This document shows, piece by piece, positions 1 through 8,286 of a stretch of DNA of 64,000 nt. How positions within the stretch are numbered: position 1 is the stretch's first letter; every line of letters starts with the position of its first letter. Location of the stretch: assembly GCF_001546855.1 (NCBI RefSeq), contig NZ_KQ958176.1:30194-94193 (forward strand), given 5' to 3'. A model generated the notes under the pieces. It was not told the DNA's origin, made no database searches, and saw only the letters and a program-made list of their open reading frames with translations. Origin of the DNA: Megasphaera sp. MJR8396C. GTDB taxonomy: Bacteria; Bacillota; Negativicutes; Veillonellales; Megasphaeraceae. The translations under genes and the position numbers were made by a program.

Positions 1-431
1 TCGTCGCGCTTGACTTCGTCCGGCGTATTGCCGTGGACCATGGGCCAGTAATTGGAGGCGACGCTGATCATCTGGTGGTAGGCCAGGTATTTATTGAGGA
101 CGTCTAAGGTAGCCGTTGTGCCGGCTCGGCGGGCCGAGGCGACGGTGGCGCCGACCTTATGGGCCAAGGCACTTCCGGCCATGCCGGCTAATTGGTCCAT
201 GAAGGACATGATTTCTCCTGTCGGCGAAGCCCAGTAGACCGGCGAACCGATAATGAGACCGTCGGCGGTATTCATCTTTTCGGCAACGGTGGTGACGACG
301 GATTTGTAGGGGACGGCGTGGATGATTTCTGTATCGATCCCGTTTTCACGGAGCGTATCGGCGACGACGGACAATGCCGTATAGGTGCAGCCTTTTTCGC
401 GGCGGCTGCCATTTAATAAAATAACCTTCAT
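1..431 (-). CDS. NADPH-dependent FMN reductase / flavodoxin-like protein (partial, runs off window edge)
   Basis: This is the N-terminal part of a flavodoxin-fold reductase; the 3' end lies outside the window. The start ATG is at 431 with a GGAGG ribosome site just upstream. About 143 codons are readable. The protein opens with a beta strand and the phosphate-binding stretch LLNGSRREKGCTYTAL, typical of the NADPH-dependent FMN reductase and iron-sulfur flavoprotein family. The flavin-contact motif GSPVYWASPTGE follows near residue 65. Members bind FMN and reduce flavins, quinones or metal centres with NAD(P)H in the cytosol. The exact substrate cannot be told. It is divergent from the gluconate operon and has its own promoter at 510-538. 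Confidence 0.82.
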   Translation of the reverse strand, partial: MKVILLNGSRREKGCTYTALSVVADTLRENGIDTEIIHAVPYKSVVTTVAEKMNTADGLIIGSPVYWASPTGEIMSFMDQLAGMAGSALAHKVGATVASARRAGTTATLDVLNKYLAYHQMISVASNYWPMVHGNTPDEVKRD

Positions 432-509
432 GGAAAATCCCTCCTAGATGGTGGACTGAGTGTGCTCAGCCCATAAAACGATCAATATATATCTATATAT
501 ACCAAGATA

Positions 510-538
510 ACTATAGCACAGGACGGGGCAGGGAGCAA
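510..538 (-). promoter_or_regulatory. sigma-A-type promoter for the flavin reductase
   Basis: On the minus strand TTGCTC and TATAGT are separated by exactly 17 bases, about 80 bases upstream of the reductase start. A small CTGAG/CTCAG inverted repeat (456-469) lies in the leader. Confidence 0.5.
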
Positions 539-574
539 GGCAGTCATCGTCGGAAAGGCTTCTTGCTCTTTTGT

Positions 575-596
575 CATAGAAAAGGTTTTTTCTATG
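575..596. promoter_or_regulatory. inverted repeat, candidate operator upstream of gluconate operon
   Basis: A 9-base arm CATAGAAAA (575-583) is followed by its exact reverse complement (588-596). It lies about 45 bases upstream of the -35 box of the operon promoter. It may be a site for the RpiR-type regulator encoded at the end of the same operon; that link is inference. Confidence 0.4.
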
Positions 597-597
597 A

Positions 598-640
598 AAT
601 AAAAATATCAAAATATAGAATTAAAAATGATATTTTTATT
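598..640. promoter_or_regulatory. 13-bp inverted repeat overlapping the gluconate promoter
   Basis: Arms AATAAAAATATCA (598-610) and TGATATTTTTATT (628-640) are perfect complements with a 17-base spacer. The right arm touches the -35 box at 639-644, so a protein bound here would block or recruit polymerase. The RpiR regulator of this operon is the natural candidate. Confidence 0.5.
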
Positions 641-667
641 GCATTTAAGGGATAGGCATGGTATCAT
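639..667 (+). promoter_or_regulatory. promoter of the gluconate operon
   Basis: TTGCAT (639-644), a 17-base spacer and TATCAT (662-667). The gntK start lies 50 bases downstream. Confidence 0.6.
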
Positions 668-716
668 AAGGGCATCGAAAAAGACTAGCCATGATTCATG
701 AAAGGATGTATGACTT

Positions 717-2276
717 ATGAATACAATTACGCCGATGGATTCGGTCAATCAGGAAGTTTGGATTGGCGTCGATGTCGGTACGACCGGTGTCCGTGCCATT
801 GCTTATACAGAAGAAGGCATTAACGTCTGCTCTTCCGAAGCGTTTTATCCCTTATTGACACCCCATCCCGACTGGGCCGAAGAAAGCCCGCTCCAGATTC
901 TCGAAGCCGTTCAGGATGTCATCCGCAAGACATCCGGTCAGCTCCGCTATAAGAATAAGGAACTGGCAGGCATTGCCTTGAGTACGGTCATGCACAGCTT
1001 TGCTGGCCTCGACGAAGCCTTGGAACCCCTCCACGATATGCAGACTTGGGCCGACAGCCGCAGCGCTGCCATCGTCCGCGAGATGAAGAAAGATGAAGCC
1101 CTGTGCCGCTCCTTCTACGAACGGACAGGCTGCCCGATTCACGCCTGCTATCCCTTGGCTAAGATCATCTGGCTCCGTCAGAACCAGCCGGAACTGTTCC
1201 GCCAAATGCGCTACGTCGGATCCCTGAAAGATTACTTATACTACCATCTGACCGGCCAGTGGGTTATCGATAAGTCGGCTGCCAGCACGACGGGCATGTA
1301 CAATGAACATACCCTCGACTGGGACGATGAAATCATCGCCTATGCCGGCATCACCAAGGATCAGCTTCCGCCCGTCGTTTCCACGACCTACAGCAAGGGG
1401 TTGAGTGACACGGCTGCCAAGGCCCTGCGCCTCCCCGAAGGTCTTCCCGTCGTCATCGGCGCCACCGACGGCGTCTTGGTCAACGTCGGCATCGGTGCCG
1501 TCGAACCGGGACAGATCAGCGGTACCATCGGTACCAGCGGCGCTCTTCGCATGCTGACTCGTCAGCCGAAGACCGACCCGCAGATGCGCACCTGGTGCTA
1601 TAACCTGACCGACGACATGTGGGTTGCCGGCGGGGCCATCAATAACGGCGGCATGATCCTGCGCTGGGTCCGCGACAAGATCTGCCATTACGGCGGCAGC
1701 GCCCTGGAAACGCTGGACATCGATCCTTACGATCTCATGACCATGAAGGCCGAACACGTCGAAGCCGGGGCCGACGGCCTCATCTGCCTGCCTTGCTTTA
1801 CGGGCGAACGGGCACCTCATTGGAATTCAGAACTGCGGGGCATGTTCTTCGGTTTCTCCCTCAATCACAGCCGGTCTCATATGATCCGCGCCGTCATGGA
1901 AGGCATTTGCTACAGCTTAAACAGCGTCATGGCCGCCCTTCGGGAATTTGGCGAAGTCAAAGACATCCGCGTCAGCGGCAGCTTTACCAAGTCGAAGCTC
2001 TGGCTCCAAATCATGTCCGATGTCTTCGATGAACCGATTACCCTGCCGGACAACAGTGAAGGCGCCGCCTTCGGTGCCGCGGTCTTAGGCTTCATTTCAA
2101 GCGGGAAGTTAAAGAGCATTGCCGATACGGCCAATTTGGTCCACGCCAAAAAAGTCTATACGCCCATTGAAGAAAATGCCGCCGTATACCGCAAGCTCTA
2201 CGATATTTTTATTCGCCTCTATCAAAAATTACAAGGTGAATTTGCCGATATTGCGGCATATCAACAGAAATTATAA
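717..2276 (+). CDS. gntK: gluconokinase (FGGY carbohydrate kinase family)
   Basis: Likely phosphorylates D-gluconate with ATP to 6-phosphogluconate in the cytosol. The 519-residue protein has the FGGY/ASKHA kinase layout. The N-terminal phosphate loop GVDVGTTGVRAIAYT is near residue 18, the catalytic-base region GATDGVLVNVG near residue 255, and the C-terminal domain carries GSFTKSKLWLQIMSDVF near residue 420. Length is normal for the family. An AAAGGATG ribosome site precedes the ATG. The next genes encode 6-phosphogluconate dehydrogenase, a GntP permease and an RpiR regulator, which makes gluconate far more likely than xylulose or glycerol. It is the first gene of the operon. Confidence 0.85.
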   Translation: MNTITPMDSVNQEVWIGVDVGTTGVRAIAYTEEGINVCSSEAFYPLLTPHPDWAEESPLQILEAVQDVIRKTSGQLRYKNKELAGIALSTVMHSFAGLDEALEPLHDMQTWADSRSAAIVREMKKDEALCRSFYERTGCPIHACYPLAKIIWLRQNQPELFRQMRYVGSLKDYLYYHLTGQWVIDKSAASTTGMYNEHTLDWDDEIIAYAGITKDQLPPVVSTTYSKGLSDTAAKALRLPEGLPVVIGATDGVLVNVGIGAVEPGQISGTIGTSGALRMLTRQPKTDPQMRTWCYNLTDDMWVAGGAINNGGMILRWVRDKICHYGGSALETLDIDPYDLMTMKAEHVEAGADGLICLPCFTGERAPHWNSELRGMFFGFSLNHSRSHMIRAVMEGICYSLNSVMAALREFGEVKDIRVSGSFTKSKLWLQIMSDVFDEPITLPDNSEGAAFGAAVLGFISSGKLKSIADTANLVHAKKVYTPIEENAAVYRKLYDIFIRLYQKLQGEFADIAAYQQKL

Positions 2277-2302
2277 TTTTCAGCCGAAAAGGAGATGTAC
2301 TT

Positions 2303-3715
2303 ATGATGCTTCATGATATTGGTGTCGTCGGCATGGCCGTTATGGGCAGCAACCTGGCCCTCAACATGGCCGACCACGGGTATGACGTCGCTGTATACAA
2401 CTACACGCCGGATCTTACGGAAAAATTCTTGAAAGAACGGCCCCACGATAAGATTCATGGTTTTTTGGAACTCGATGAATTCTTAGCCGCCCTCAAACGG
2501 CCGCGCAAAATCATGCTCATGATCATGGCCGGGGCTCCCGTCGACAGCATGATCGACCAGCTTCTCTCGCGCCTCGATGAAGGCGATATCATTATCGACG
2601 GCGGCAACTCCTATTTTGGCGATACCCAGCGCCGGTTTGAACGTTGCAAAGAAGCTGGCGTCCACTTCTATGGCATGGGCATTTCCGGTGGGGAAACGGG
2701 CGCTCGCCGCGGTCCGGCCATCATGCCCGGCGGCAACAAGGAAACATACGCTGAAATCCAGCCCATTTATGAAGCCATTGCTGCTAAAGCCTCCGACGGC
2801 AAACCCTGCTGCACCTACATCGGCTCCGACGGTGCCGGCCACTACGTTAAGATGGTTCATAACGGTATTGAATACGCCGACATGCAGCTCATTGCCGAAG
2901 CTTACTTACTGCTCAAATACGTCGGTGGCTACGACAATGCCGCCATTTCCAAGATCTTCCACGAATGGAACCAAGGGGAACTCAAGAGCTTCCTCATCGG
3001 CATCGCCGCCGACATCTTCGCCGAAGACGATGAAGACGGCGGTCAGGTCCTCGATAAGATCGTCGACGCCGCCGGCCAGAAGGGGACCGGTCGCTGGACC
3101 AGCATCGAATCGATGAAACAAGGTGTCGATATCTCCATGATTACGGCAGCCTGCAACGCTCGCGTCATGTCCAATGCCAAAAGCCGCGTCAAAGCCCAAT
3201 CGGCTATCGTCCGTCCGGCCATTACGCACCAGCGCGGAGACGACTTCGTCGAAGCCGTCCGTCAGAGCCTGTACGCCGCTAAGATCGTCGCCTACGCCCA
3301 AGGGTTCTCCCTCTACAAGAGCGCTTCGGAAACGTACGATTGGCACCTCGACTACGGCGCCATCGCTTCGATTTTCCGAGCTGGCTGCATCATTCAGGCT
3401 GAATTTTTGACCAAGATCACCGAAGCCTATGGCAAGAATCCTGATTTGGACAACCTCTTATTCGATGATTTCTTCCTCAAAAAAATCAATGATAATCAAA
3501 GTGCCCTGCGCCGCATCATCGGCCTTGCCGTCAGCCAGGGACTTCCCATTCCGGCTTTCTCGGCAGCCCTTCAATACCTCGACGCTTACAGCAGTCCCCA
3601 GGCAGGGGCCAACCTCATCCAGGCCCTGCGCGATTACTTCGGGGCGCATACCTTCCAGCGTGTCGATAAAGAAGGCACCTTCCACCATCAGTGGCACGAA
3701 CATTATACGAAATAA
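2303..3715 (+). CDS. gnd: 6-phosphogluconate dehydrogenase, decarboxylating
   Basis: Converts 6-phosphogluconate to ribulose 5-phosphate and CO2 while reducing NAD(P)+. The 470-residue length matches the long dimeric form of the enzyme. The Rossmann motif VVGMAVMGSNLALN is at residues 8-21. The substrate-binding MGISGGETGARRGPAIMPGG lies near 125-145, and the helical C-terminal domain holds the catalytic KMVHNGIEY stretch near 183. A GGAG box sits 8 bases before the first of two adjacent ATG codons, which favours 2303 over 2306. It lies 26 bases after gntK and directly uses the kinase product. Confidence 0.95.
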   Translation: MMLHDIGVVGMAVMGSNLALNMADHGYDVAVYNYTPDLTEKFLKERPHDKIHGFLELDEFLAALKRPRKIMLMIMAGAPVDSMIDQLLSRLDEGDIIIDGGNSYFGDTQRRFERCKEAGVHFYGMGISGGETGARRGPAIMPGGNKETYAEIQPIYEAIAAKASDGKPCCTYIGSDGAGHYVKMVHNGIEYADMQLIAEAYLLLKYVGGYDNAAISKIFHEWNQGELKSFLIGIAADIFAEDDEDGGQVLDKIVDAAGQKGTGRWTSIESMKQGVDISMITAACNARVMSNAKSRVKAQSAIVRPAITHQRGDDFVEAVRQSLYAAKIVAYAQGFSLYKSASETYDWHLDYGAIASIFRAGCIIQAEFLTKITEAYGKNPDLDNLLFDDFFLKKINDNQSALRRIIGLAVSQGLPIPAFSAALQYLDAYSSPQAGANLIQALRDYFGAHTFQRVDKEGTFHHQWHEHYTK

Positions 3716-3729
3716 AGGGGGTTTTCATC

Positions 3730-5049
3730 ATGCCGCTTGTCATCCTTGCCGTTGGCATTCTCATCTTATTTTTTCTCATTGTAAAAGTAAAACTCAATAG
3801 CTTTCTGGCCCTACTCCTGGTAGCGGGTATCGTAGGCCTTGCTGAAGGCATGCCCATCGATCAATTGATTCCGACCATTGAAAAGGGCCTAGGCGGCACC
3901 TTAGGCGGTCTTGCCATCGTCGTATCCTTCGGCGCCATGCTGGGCAAACTCATGGCTGAAAGCGGCGGTGCCCAGCGCATTGCCACGACGCTGATCAATG
4001 CCTTCGGCCGGGAAAAAGTCAAATGGGCCGTCTGCCTGACGGGCTTCATCGTCGGCATTGCCTTGTTCTATGAAATCGGCTTCGTCCTCCTCATTCCTTT
4101 AGTCTTTACCATTGCTGCCGAAGCCAAGATTCCTTTATTGGAAATCGGTATTCCTATGGCTGCGGCCTTGTCGGTTACCCACGGCTTCCTGCCGCCTCAT
4201 CCGGCACCGACGGCCATTTCCATCATCTATAACGCCGATATCGGCATGACCTTACTGTACGGTGCCATTATTGCCATCCCGACGGCTATCGTCGCTGGCC
4301 CCTTGTACTGCATCTTGACGAGGGATATCAATCCGGAAATCCCCAAGAATTTGTACAATCCGAAAATCTTTAAGGATGATGAAATGCCAAGTTTTGGTAT
4401 CTCCGTCTTCACGGCCTTGGTTCCGGTCATCCTCATGGCAGCTGCGGCTATCTCCAAATTGACCATGAGTGCCGATTTGCCCCTGCGCCATATCTTGACC
4501 TTCTTCGGTCAGCCTGACATTGCCTTGACTATTTCCGTTGCTATTGCTATTTATACCTTTGGTATCGGTCGCGGCAAATCGATGGAAGAAATTATGAAGA
4601 CCGTACAGGATGCGGTCCTGGCCATCGCCATGATTTTACTCATCGTCGGCGGCGGCGGTGCCTTGAAACAGGTCCTCATCGACAGCGGCCTTGGCACTTA
4701 TATCGGCAATCTGGTTGCCGGCTCCGACCTCTCGCCGCTCCTCTTGGCCTGGTTGGTTGCTGCCGTCATCCGCACGGCCTGTGGTTCGGCGACCGTGGCA
4801 GCCCTTACAGCTGGCGGCATTGCCGCACCGATTGCTGTTGCTACCGGTGCTCATCCGGAACTGATGGTTCTGGCGACCGGTGCCGGGTCCCTCATCTTCA
4901 GCCCGCCGAATGACCCTGGTTTCTGGTTGTTTAAAGAATTTTTCGGACTGACCATTAAAGAAACGGTCCGCACCTGGTGCGCCTTGGAAACGATTATCGC
5001 CGTCATGGGTCTCATCGGTGTCCTTGTCTTAAACGTATTTGTAGGGTAA
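3730..5049 (+). CDS. gntP: gluconate:H+ symporter, GntP family
   Basis: An integral membrane permease of the GntP family, importing gluconate or a related aldonate with protons. The start at 3730 is chosen because GGGGG lies 8 bases upstream; an earlier in-frame ATG at 3691 would overlap gnd and add 13 hydrophilic residues. The 439 residues are almost all hydrophobic, with roughly 12-14 membrane spans. It holds the family-typical GFVLLIPLVF and THGFLPPHPAPTA segments near residues 118-165 and the C-terminal FSPPNDPGFWLFKEFFG. It lies 14 bases after gnd, so uptake, phosphorylation and oxidation of gluconate are co-expressed. Confidence 0.93.
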   Translation: MPLVILAVGILILFFLIVKVKLNSFLALLLVAGIVGLAEGMPIDQLIPTIEKGLGGTLGGLAIVVSFGAMLGKLMAESGGAQRIATTLINAFGREKVKWAVCLTGFIVGIALFYEIGFVLLIPLVFTIAAEAKIPLLEIGIPMAAALSVTHGFLPPHPAPTAISIIYNADIGMTLLYGAIIAIPTAIVAGPLYCILTRDINPEIPKNLYNPKIFKDDEMPSFGISVFTALVPVILMAAAAISKLTMSADLPLRHILTFFGQPDIALTISVAIAIYTFGIGRGKSMEEIMKTVQDAVLAIAMILLIVGGGGALKQVLIDSGLGTYIGNLVAGSDLSPLLLAWLVAAVIRTACGSATVAALTAGGIAAPIAVATGAHPELMVLATGAGSLIFSPPNDPGFWLFKEFFGLTIKETVRTWCALETIIAVMGLIGVLVLNVFVG

Positions 5050-5084
5050 AATAAGAAAGTACATAATGAGTAGGAGCGATGCTG

Positions 5085-5945
5085 ATGGAAGAAAAGATCC
5101 AGCAAATTCCCGTCCTGCGCAGCGTATACGGCGGTCTGACGAAGTCAGAGCGCCGTATTGCCGATTATATCGCCAATCACATCGGCGTCGTCATGGAACA
5201 GACCGTCGCCGACTTGGCGGCGCAGACCGAGAGTTCGGAAATCACGATTTCCCGATTTTGTAAGAAATTAGGCTGCAGCGGTCTGAAAGAGTTAAAATTG
5301 ATGCTGGCCGCAGGGATGTCGGCAGCGCCGCCCAAAGCTTTTCACGATATCGATGCCGGTGACGGCGGCCGTGACGTCGCCTCTAAGGTCTTTGCCAATA
5401 TTTCCGAAGGGCTGCAGGATACGCTGAGCCTCCTCGATTACGAGGCCCTCGATGCGGCGGCAGCCATGATTTTAGCGGCCAAAAGAGTCTATGTCTTTGG
5501 CTTTGGCAACTCGGCCACGGTCTGTACCGATATGGAGACCCTTTTTTTGCGCCTGGGTCTGGCCATCCGAGCCGATGCCGATTCCCATATGCAGGCTACC
5601 GAAGCGGCCCTAGTGACGCCTGATGACGTCGTCATTGCCGTCTCCCACAGCGGGGCGACGAAAGAGCTGTTACAGTCCGTTCAGACGGCGAAAGCAGCCG
5701 GTGCCGGTATCATCGTCATTACCAGTCACGGTCAGTCCTTATTGGCCAAATTAGCCGATATCTGCCTCTGCGGCATGGGCCGCGAAGTCCAGTACATGTC
5801 GGAAGCCGGTGCCTCGCGGTTGATTCACATGGCCATTGGCGATGTCCTTTATACGCGCATTGCCATGAAAGAAAAAGGGTTTTTCCAGGACAATATCAAA
5901 AAGATGCGTAAGGAAATCAGCAAAAGACGAAAGTATCGATTTTAA
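5085..5945 (+). CDS. RpiR-family transcriptional regulator (HTH + SIS domain)
   Basis: A 286-residue regulator with an N-terminal HTH_6 domain (about residues 1-75, containing LTKSERRIADYI and SEITISRFCKKLG) and a C-terminal SIS sugar-phosphate-binding domain (about 125-265, with FGFGNSATVC and AVSHSGATKE). SIS domains in this family sense phosphosugars, here plausibly 6-phosphogluconate. The TAGGAG ribosome site is only 2 bases from an ATG at 5079 but 8 from the ATG at 5085, so the latter is preferred. It is the last gene of the gluconate operon and probably controls it through the inverted repeats at 575-640 (inference). Confidence 0.88.
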   Translation: MEEKIQQIPVLRSVYGGLTKSERRIADYIANHIGVVMEQTVADLAAQTESSEITISRFCKKLGCSGLKELKLMLAAGMSAAPPKAFHDIDAGDGGRDVASKVFANISEGLQDTLSLLDYEALDAAAAMILAAKRVYVFGFGNSATVCTDMETLFLRLGLAIRADADSHMQATEAALVTPDDVVIAVSHSGATKELLQSVQTAKAAGAGIIVITSHGQSLLAKLADICLCGMGREVQYMSEAGASRLIHMAIGDVLYTRIAMKEKGFFQDNIKKMRKEISKRRKYRF

Positions 5946-5964
5946 CACGCAAAAACAGGAAGCG

Positions 5965-6002
5965 CAGCCTGCTGTCCATCATCGGCAGCAGGCTGTTTTT
6001 CT
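5965..6002 (+). terminator. intrinsic terminator of the gluconate operon
   Basis: Perfect 10-base stem CAGCCTGCTG (5965-5974) / CAGCAGGCTG (5986-5995) followed by five T and then CT. Confidence 0.9.
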
Positions 6003-6049
6003 CTGAGAAAAAAAGATCGGTGAAGGGAGCGTGCCTATCAGGAGGGCAT

Positions 6050-6153
6050 AAAAAAGAAACCATGTCCACCAATACATCCTTACTGATGTACATCGAGTGG
6101 CAAACCGCAAGGGGCTGTCTGCCGTTAACAAACGACAGAACATGGTTATAGAT
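6050..6153 (-). ncRNA. candidate structured small RNA with its own promoter
   Basis: On the minus strand a near-consensus promoter (6160-6188) points into a segment of about 104 bases. Its ends pair: AACCATGT (near 6147-6140) with ACATGGTT (6065-6058). Two internal helices can form, ACAG/CTGT with CGTT/AACG, and CCAC/GTGG with ACATC/GATGT, giving a three-way junction. The segment ends in a T-rich run (TTTCTTTTTT, 6059-6050). I do not recognise the family; it does not match SRP, 6S, tmRNA or RNase P cores. A 54-codon ORF with a hydrophobic stretch (start 6143, running to 5979) overlaps it and is an alternative product. The opposite strand could instead be read as pyrKD leader, but no good plus-strand promoter is seen there. 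Confidence 0.45.
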
Positions 6154-6159
6154 ACGTTA

Positions 6160-6188
6160 AGTATATCCGACTCGGTGCCTGGCGTCAA
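6160..6188 (-). promoter_or_regulatory. promoter of the candidate small RNA
   Basis: Minus-strand TTGACG (6188-6183), 17-base spacer, TATACT (6165-6160). It is the best promoter in the 430-base gap between the rpiR-type gene and pyrK. Confidence 0.6.
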
Positions 6189-6271
6189 GGACCTGCGCCG
6201 TATCAGGGGGCTGCCAAAACCTTAGTGGTGCCGTAAACACTGAATGACTAAGTTCGCGGCAGGTCCTTTCT
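6187..6271. other. long imperfect hairpin in the rpiR-pyrK gap
   Basis: AAGGACCTGC at the left end pairs with GCAGGTCCTT at the right end, about 80 bases apart. An inner CTTAGT/ACTAAG pair can form. It sits just upstream of the small-RNA promoter and about 105 bases upstream of pyrK. No T-run follows on either strand, so it is not a standard terminator. It could be a second RNA element or a pyr leader; no function is assigned. Confidence 0.3.
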
Positions 6272-6376
6272 AAGCGAAAGGGGAATTTTACGTATTCCAA
6301 ACTTAGATATGTACTTTTCGCCGTATTCGTGGGATAATAGAGTCGTTATATAAAGAAGAGGAAGGATGATCAGAGG

Positions 6377-7138
6377 GTGAAAAAATTTGTGGAAATGGCG
6401 ACCATTGTCGAAAATACAGCCATCATTCCGGAAGTCTGGAAAATGGTCTTCCAAGCGCCGAAGACGGCGAGCGAAGCCAAGGCCGGTCAATTTGTCAACG
6501 TCCATCGCGATGGGGGACAGACCTTTTTGCGCCGTCCTTTCGGTATCGTCGATGCCGATGTGGAAGCCGGAACGGTGACCATTATTTACCGCCTGGTCGG
6601 TATCGGCACGGAAGAAATGAAGGCCCTTCGTCCCGGCGACGTCCTGAACGTCGAAGGCCCCTTAGGCGACGGCATCTTTACGACGACGCCCGGCAAGGTA
6701 CTCCTGGCTGGCGGCGGGGTGGGCCTGGCACCGCTCATCTTCTTGGCGAAACAGCTCGATCATCCCATCGTGCTCGTCGCCGGTAAGACGGCAGCCGAAA
6801 CCTTTTGGACCGAGTTTTTTGAACCCTATGCCGAACAGATTTACGTCACGACCGATGACGGCTCGAAAGGCATCAAGGGCTTTGCCGTCGACGCCTTGCC
6901 GACGATCTTTTCCGAGCATCCCATCGACCGCGTGTCGGTCTGCGGTCCGACGATGATGATGAAAACCATTGCCGAAGGATCGGCCAAAGCCGGCATCGAC
7001 TGCGAAGTTTCTATGGAAAAACGGATGGCCTGCGGCATCGGTGTCTGCCTGGGCTGTACCTTTGAAAGCAAACAGGACGGTAAGCGCTATAAAGTCTGTA
7101 CCGACGGTCCTGTCTTTTCGGCAAAGGAGGTTTTCTGA
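6377..7138 (+). CDS. pyrK: dihydroorotate dehydrogenase electron transfer subunit
   Basis: The iron-sulfur flavoprotein partner of class 1B dihydroorotate dehydrogenase, passing electrons from dihydroorotate to NAD+ through FAD and a [2Fe-2S] cluster. The 253-residue protein has an FAD-binding barrel (RRPFGIVD near 54), an NAD-binding domain ([17 protein letters not shown] near 112) and a C-terminal cluster site with cysteines in [11 protein letters not shown] and KVCTDGP (about 215-245). The GTG start at 6377 has GAAGGA 10 bases upstream. It overlaps pyrD by one base (TGATG), indicating translational coupling of the two subunits. Confidence 0.93.
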   Translation: MKKFVEMATIVENTAIIPEVWKMVFQAPKTASEAKAGQFVNVHRDGGQTFLRRPFGIVDADVEAGTVTIIYRLVGIGTEEMKALRPGDVLNVEGPLGDGIFTTTPGKVLLAGGGVGLAPLIFLAKQLDHPIVLVAGKTAAETFWTEFFEPYAEQIYVTTDDGSKGIKGFAVDALPTIFSEHPIDRVSVCGPTMMMKTIAEGSAKAGIDCEVSMEKRMACGIGVCLGCTFESKQDGKRYKVCTDGPVFSAKEVF

Positions 7139-8055
7139 TGATCAGTGAACGGATAGCCGTAGAATTTGCCGGCATTTCCATGAAAACGCCGGTTATGGGC
7201 GCATCAGGTACCTTCGGATTCGGCATTGAATACGCCGATTTTCTCGACCTCGACGCCGTCGGGGCCATCATCTCCAAGGGCATTACGCCCTTGCCGCGGC
7301 CGGGCAATCCCGGTGTCCGCGTCGCCGAAACGCCGGCCGGGATGCTCAACTGCATCGGCCTGGAAAACCCCGGCGTCGACGCCTTTAAAAGGGATATCCT
7401 GCCCAAGGTAGGGGCTGCCTGTAAGACGCCGCTCATCGTCAATGTCTCTGCCGGCAGTGTCGAAGAATACGGGCAAATCGCAGCCGACCTCGACGTCGAC
7501 GGCGTCGCCGGCCTTGAAGTCAATATTTCCTGCCCTAACGTCAAAGAAGGGGGCATCGTCTTTGGCACCCAGCCTGAAGCCGCTGCCGCCGTTACGCGCA
7601 GCGTCAAGGACAACACGAAAAAGCCGGTTATCGTCAAATTATCGCCCAACGTCACCGATATTACGACCATGGCTAAGGCCGTCGAAGCAGCCGGTGCCGA
7701 CGCCCTTTCCCTCATCAACACCCTGACCGGCATGGCCATCGACATCACGACGCGCCGTCCTATTTTAGGAAACATTACTGGTGGCTTGTCCGGCCCGGCC
7801 GTAAAGCCCATCGCCCTGCGCATGGTCTGGCAGGCGTCGAAGGCCGTCTCCATTCCCATCCTGGGTCTTGGCGGTATCGTGACCTGGCAGGATGCGGTAG
7901 AATTCATGCTGGCCGGTGCCAGCACCGTCGCCGTCGGTGCCCATAACTTCGTCGACCCCAGAGCCGTCGAAACCGTCGCCGAAGGCCTGGACCAATACTG
8001 CAAAGACCAGGGCATCGCCCATATCAGCGATATCGTCGGTCAATTAGAAGCATAA
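7138..8055 (+). CDS. pyrD: dihydroorotate dehydrogenase, class 1B catalytic subunit
   Basis: Oxidises dihydroorotate to orotate in pyrimidine synthesis, as a PyrD2-PyrK2 complex in the cytosol. It is 305 residues, normal for class 1B. It has the N-terminal [16 protein letters not shown]-contact region, the catalytic cysteine in EVNISCPN near residue 136, and phosphate-binding [19 protein letters not shown] near 245. A strong AGGAGG lies within the end of pyrK. No other pyr gene is in the window. Class 1B with PyrK fits an anaerobe because it uses NAD+. Confidence 0.95.
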   Translation: MISERIAVEFAGISMKTPVMGASGTFGFGIEYADFLDLDAVGAIISKGITPLPRPGNPGVRVAETPAGMLNCIGLENPGVDAFKRDILPKVGAACKTPLIVNVSAGSVEEYGQIAADLDVDGVAGLEVNISCPNVKEGGIVFGTQPEAAAAVTRSVKDNTKKPVIVKLSPNVTDITTMAKAVEAAGADALSLINTLTGMAIDITTRRPILGNITGGLSGPAVKPIALRMVWQASKAVSIPILGLGGIVTWQDAVEFMLAGASTVAVGAHNFVDPRAVETVAEGLDQYCKDQGIAHISDIVGQLEA

Positions 8056-8066
8056 AGAAGTTATAC

Positions 8067-8109
8067 AAACGTCTTGTGGACCCTTTCGGTTCATGAGACG
8101 TTTTTTTTG
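8067..8109 (+). terminator. intrinsic terminator after pyrKD
   Basis: AAACGTCT (8067-8074) pairs with AGACGTTT (8096-8103), with additional TTGTGGACC/GGTTCATGA pairing inside, then a run of T. Confidence 0.85.
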
Positions 8110-8230
8110 TTGCCATAACATAAAAGTGTTCGTGAAGGCTATCCCCGGTGTGTCCTAGACGATAAGACTTTTTTAGAGGCCGTTCCTTGCTGGGGAGGGA
8201 TATCCGTTTTTTAGCGTGAGCGACCGACAC

Positions 8231-8274
8231 AAAAAAAGACATGGTCATGAAATTACGCTGTTCATGACCATGTC
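8231..8274 (-). terminator. intrinsic terminator of metNI
   Basis: Perfect 13-base stem (8238-8250 / 8262-8274, arm GACATGGTCATGA) followed on the minus strand by seven T (8237-8231). It lies 13 bases past the metI stop. Confidence 0.9.
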
Positions 8275-8286
8275 GGATCGATACCT

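Noticed and set aside
6187..6271. 6S RNA or SRP RNA in the rpiR-pyrK gap
   Set aside because: The hairpin is too short for 6S and lacks the conserved SRP apical loop (GGAAGCAGC-type sequence).
7011..8015. 334-codon ORF opposite pyrKD
   Set aside because: Antisense shadow; pyrD motifs are clear on the other strand.
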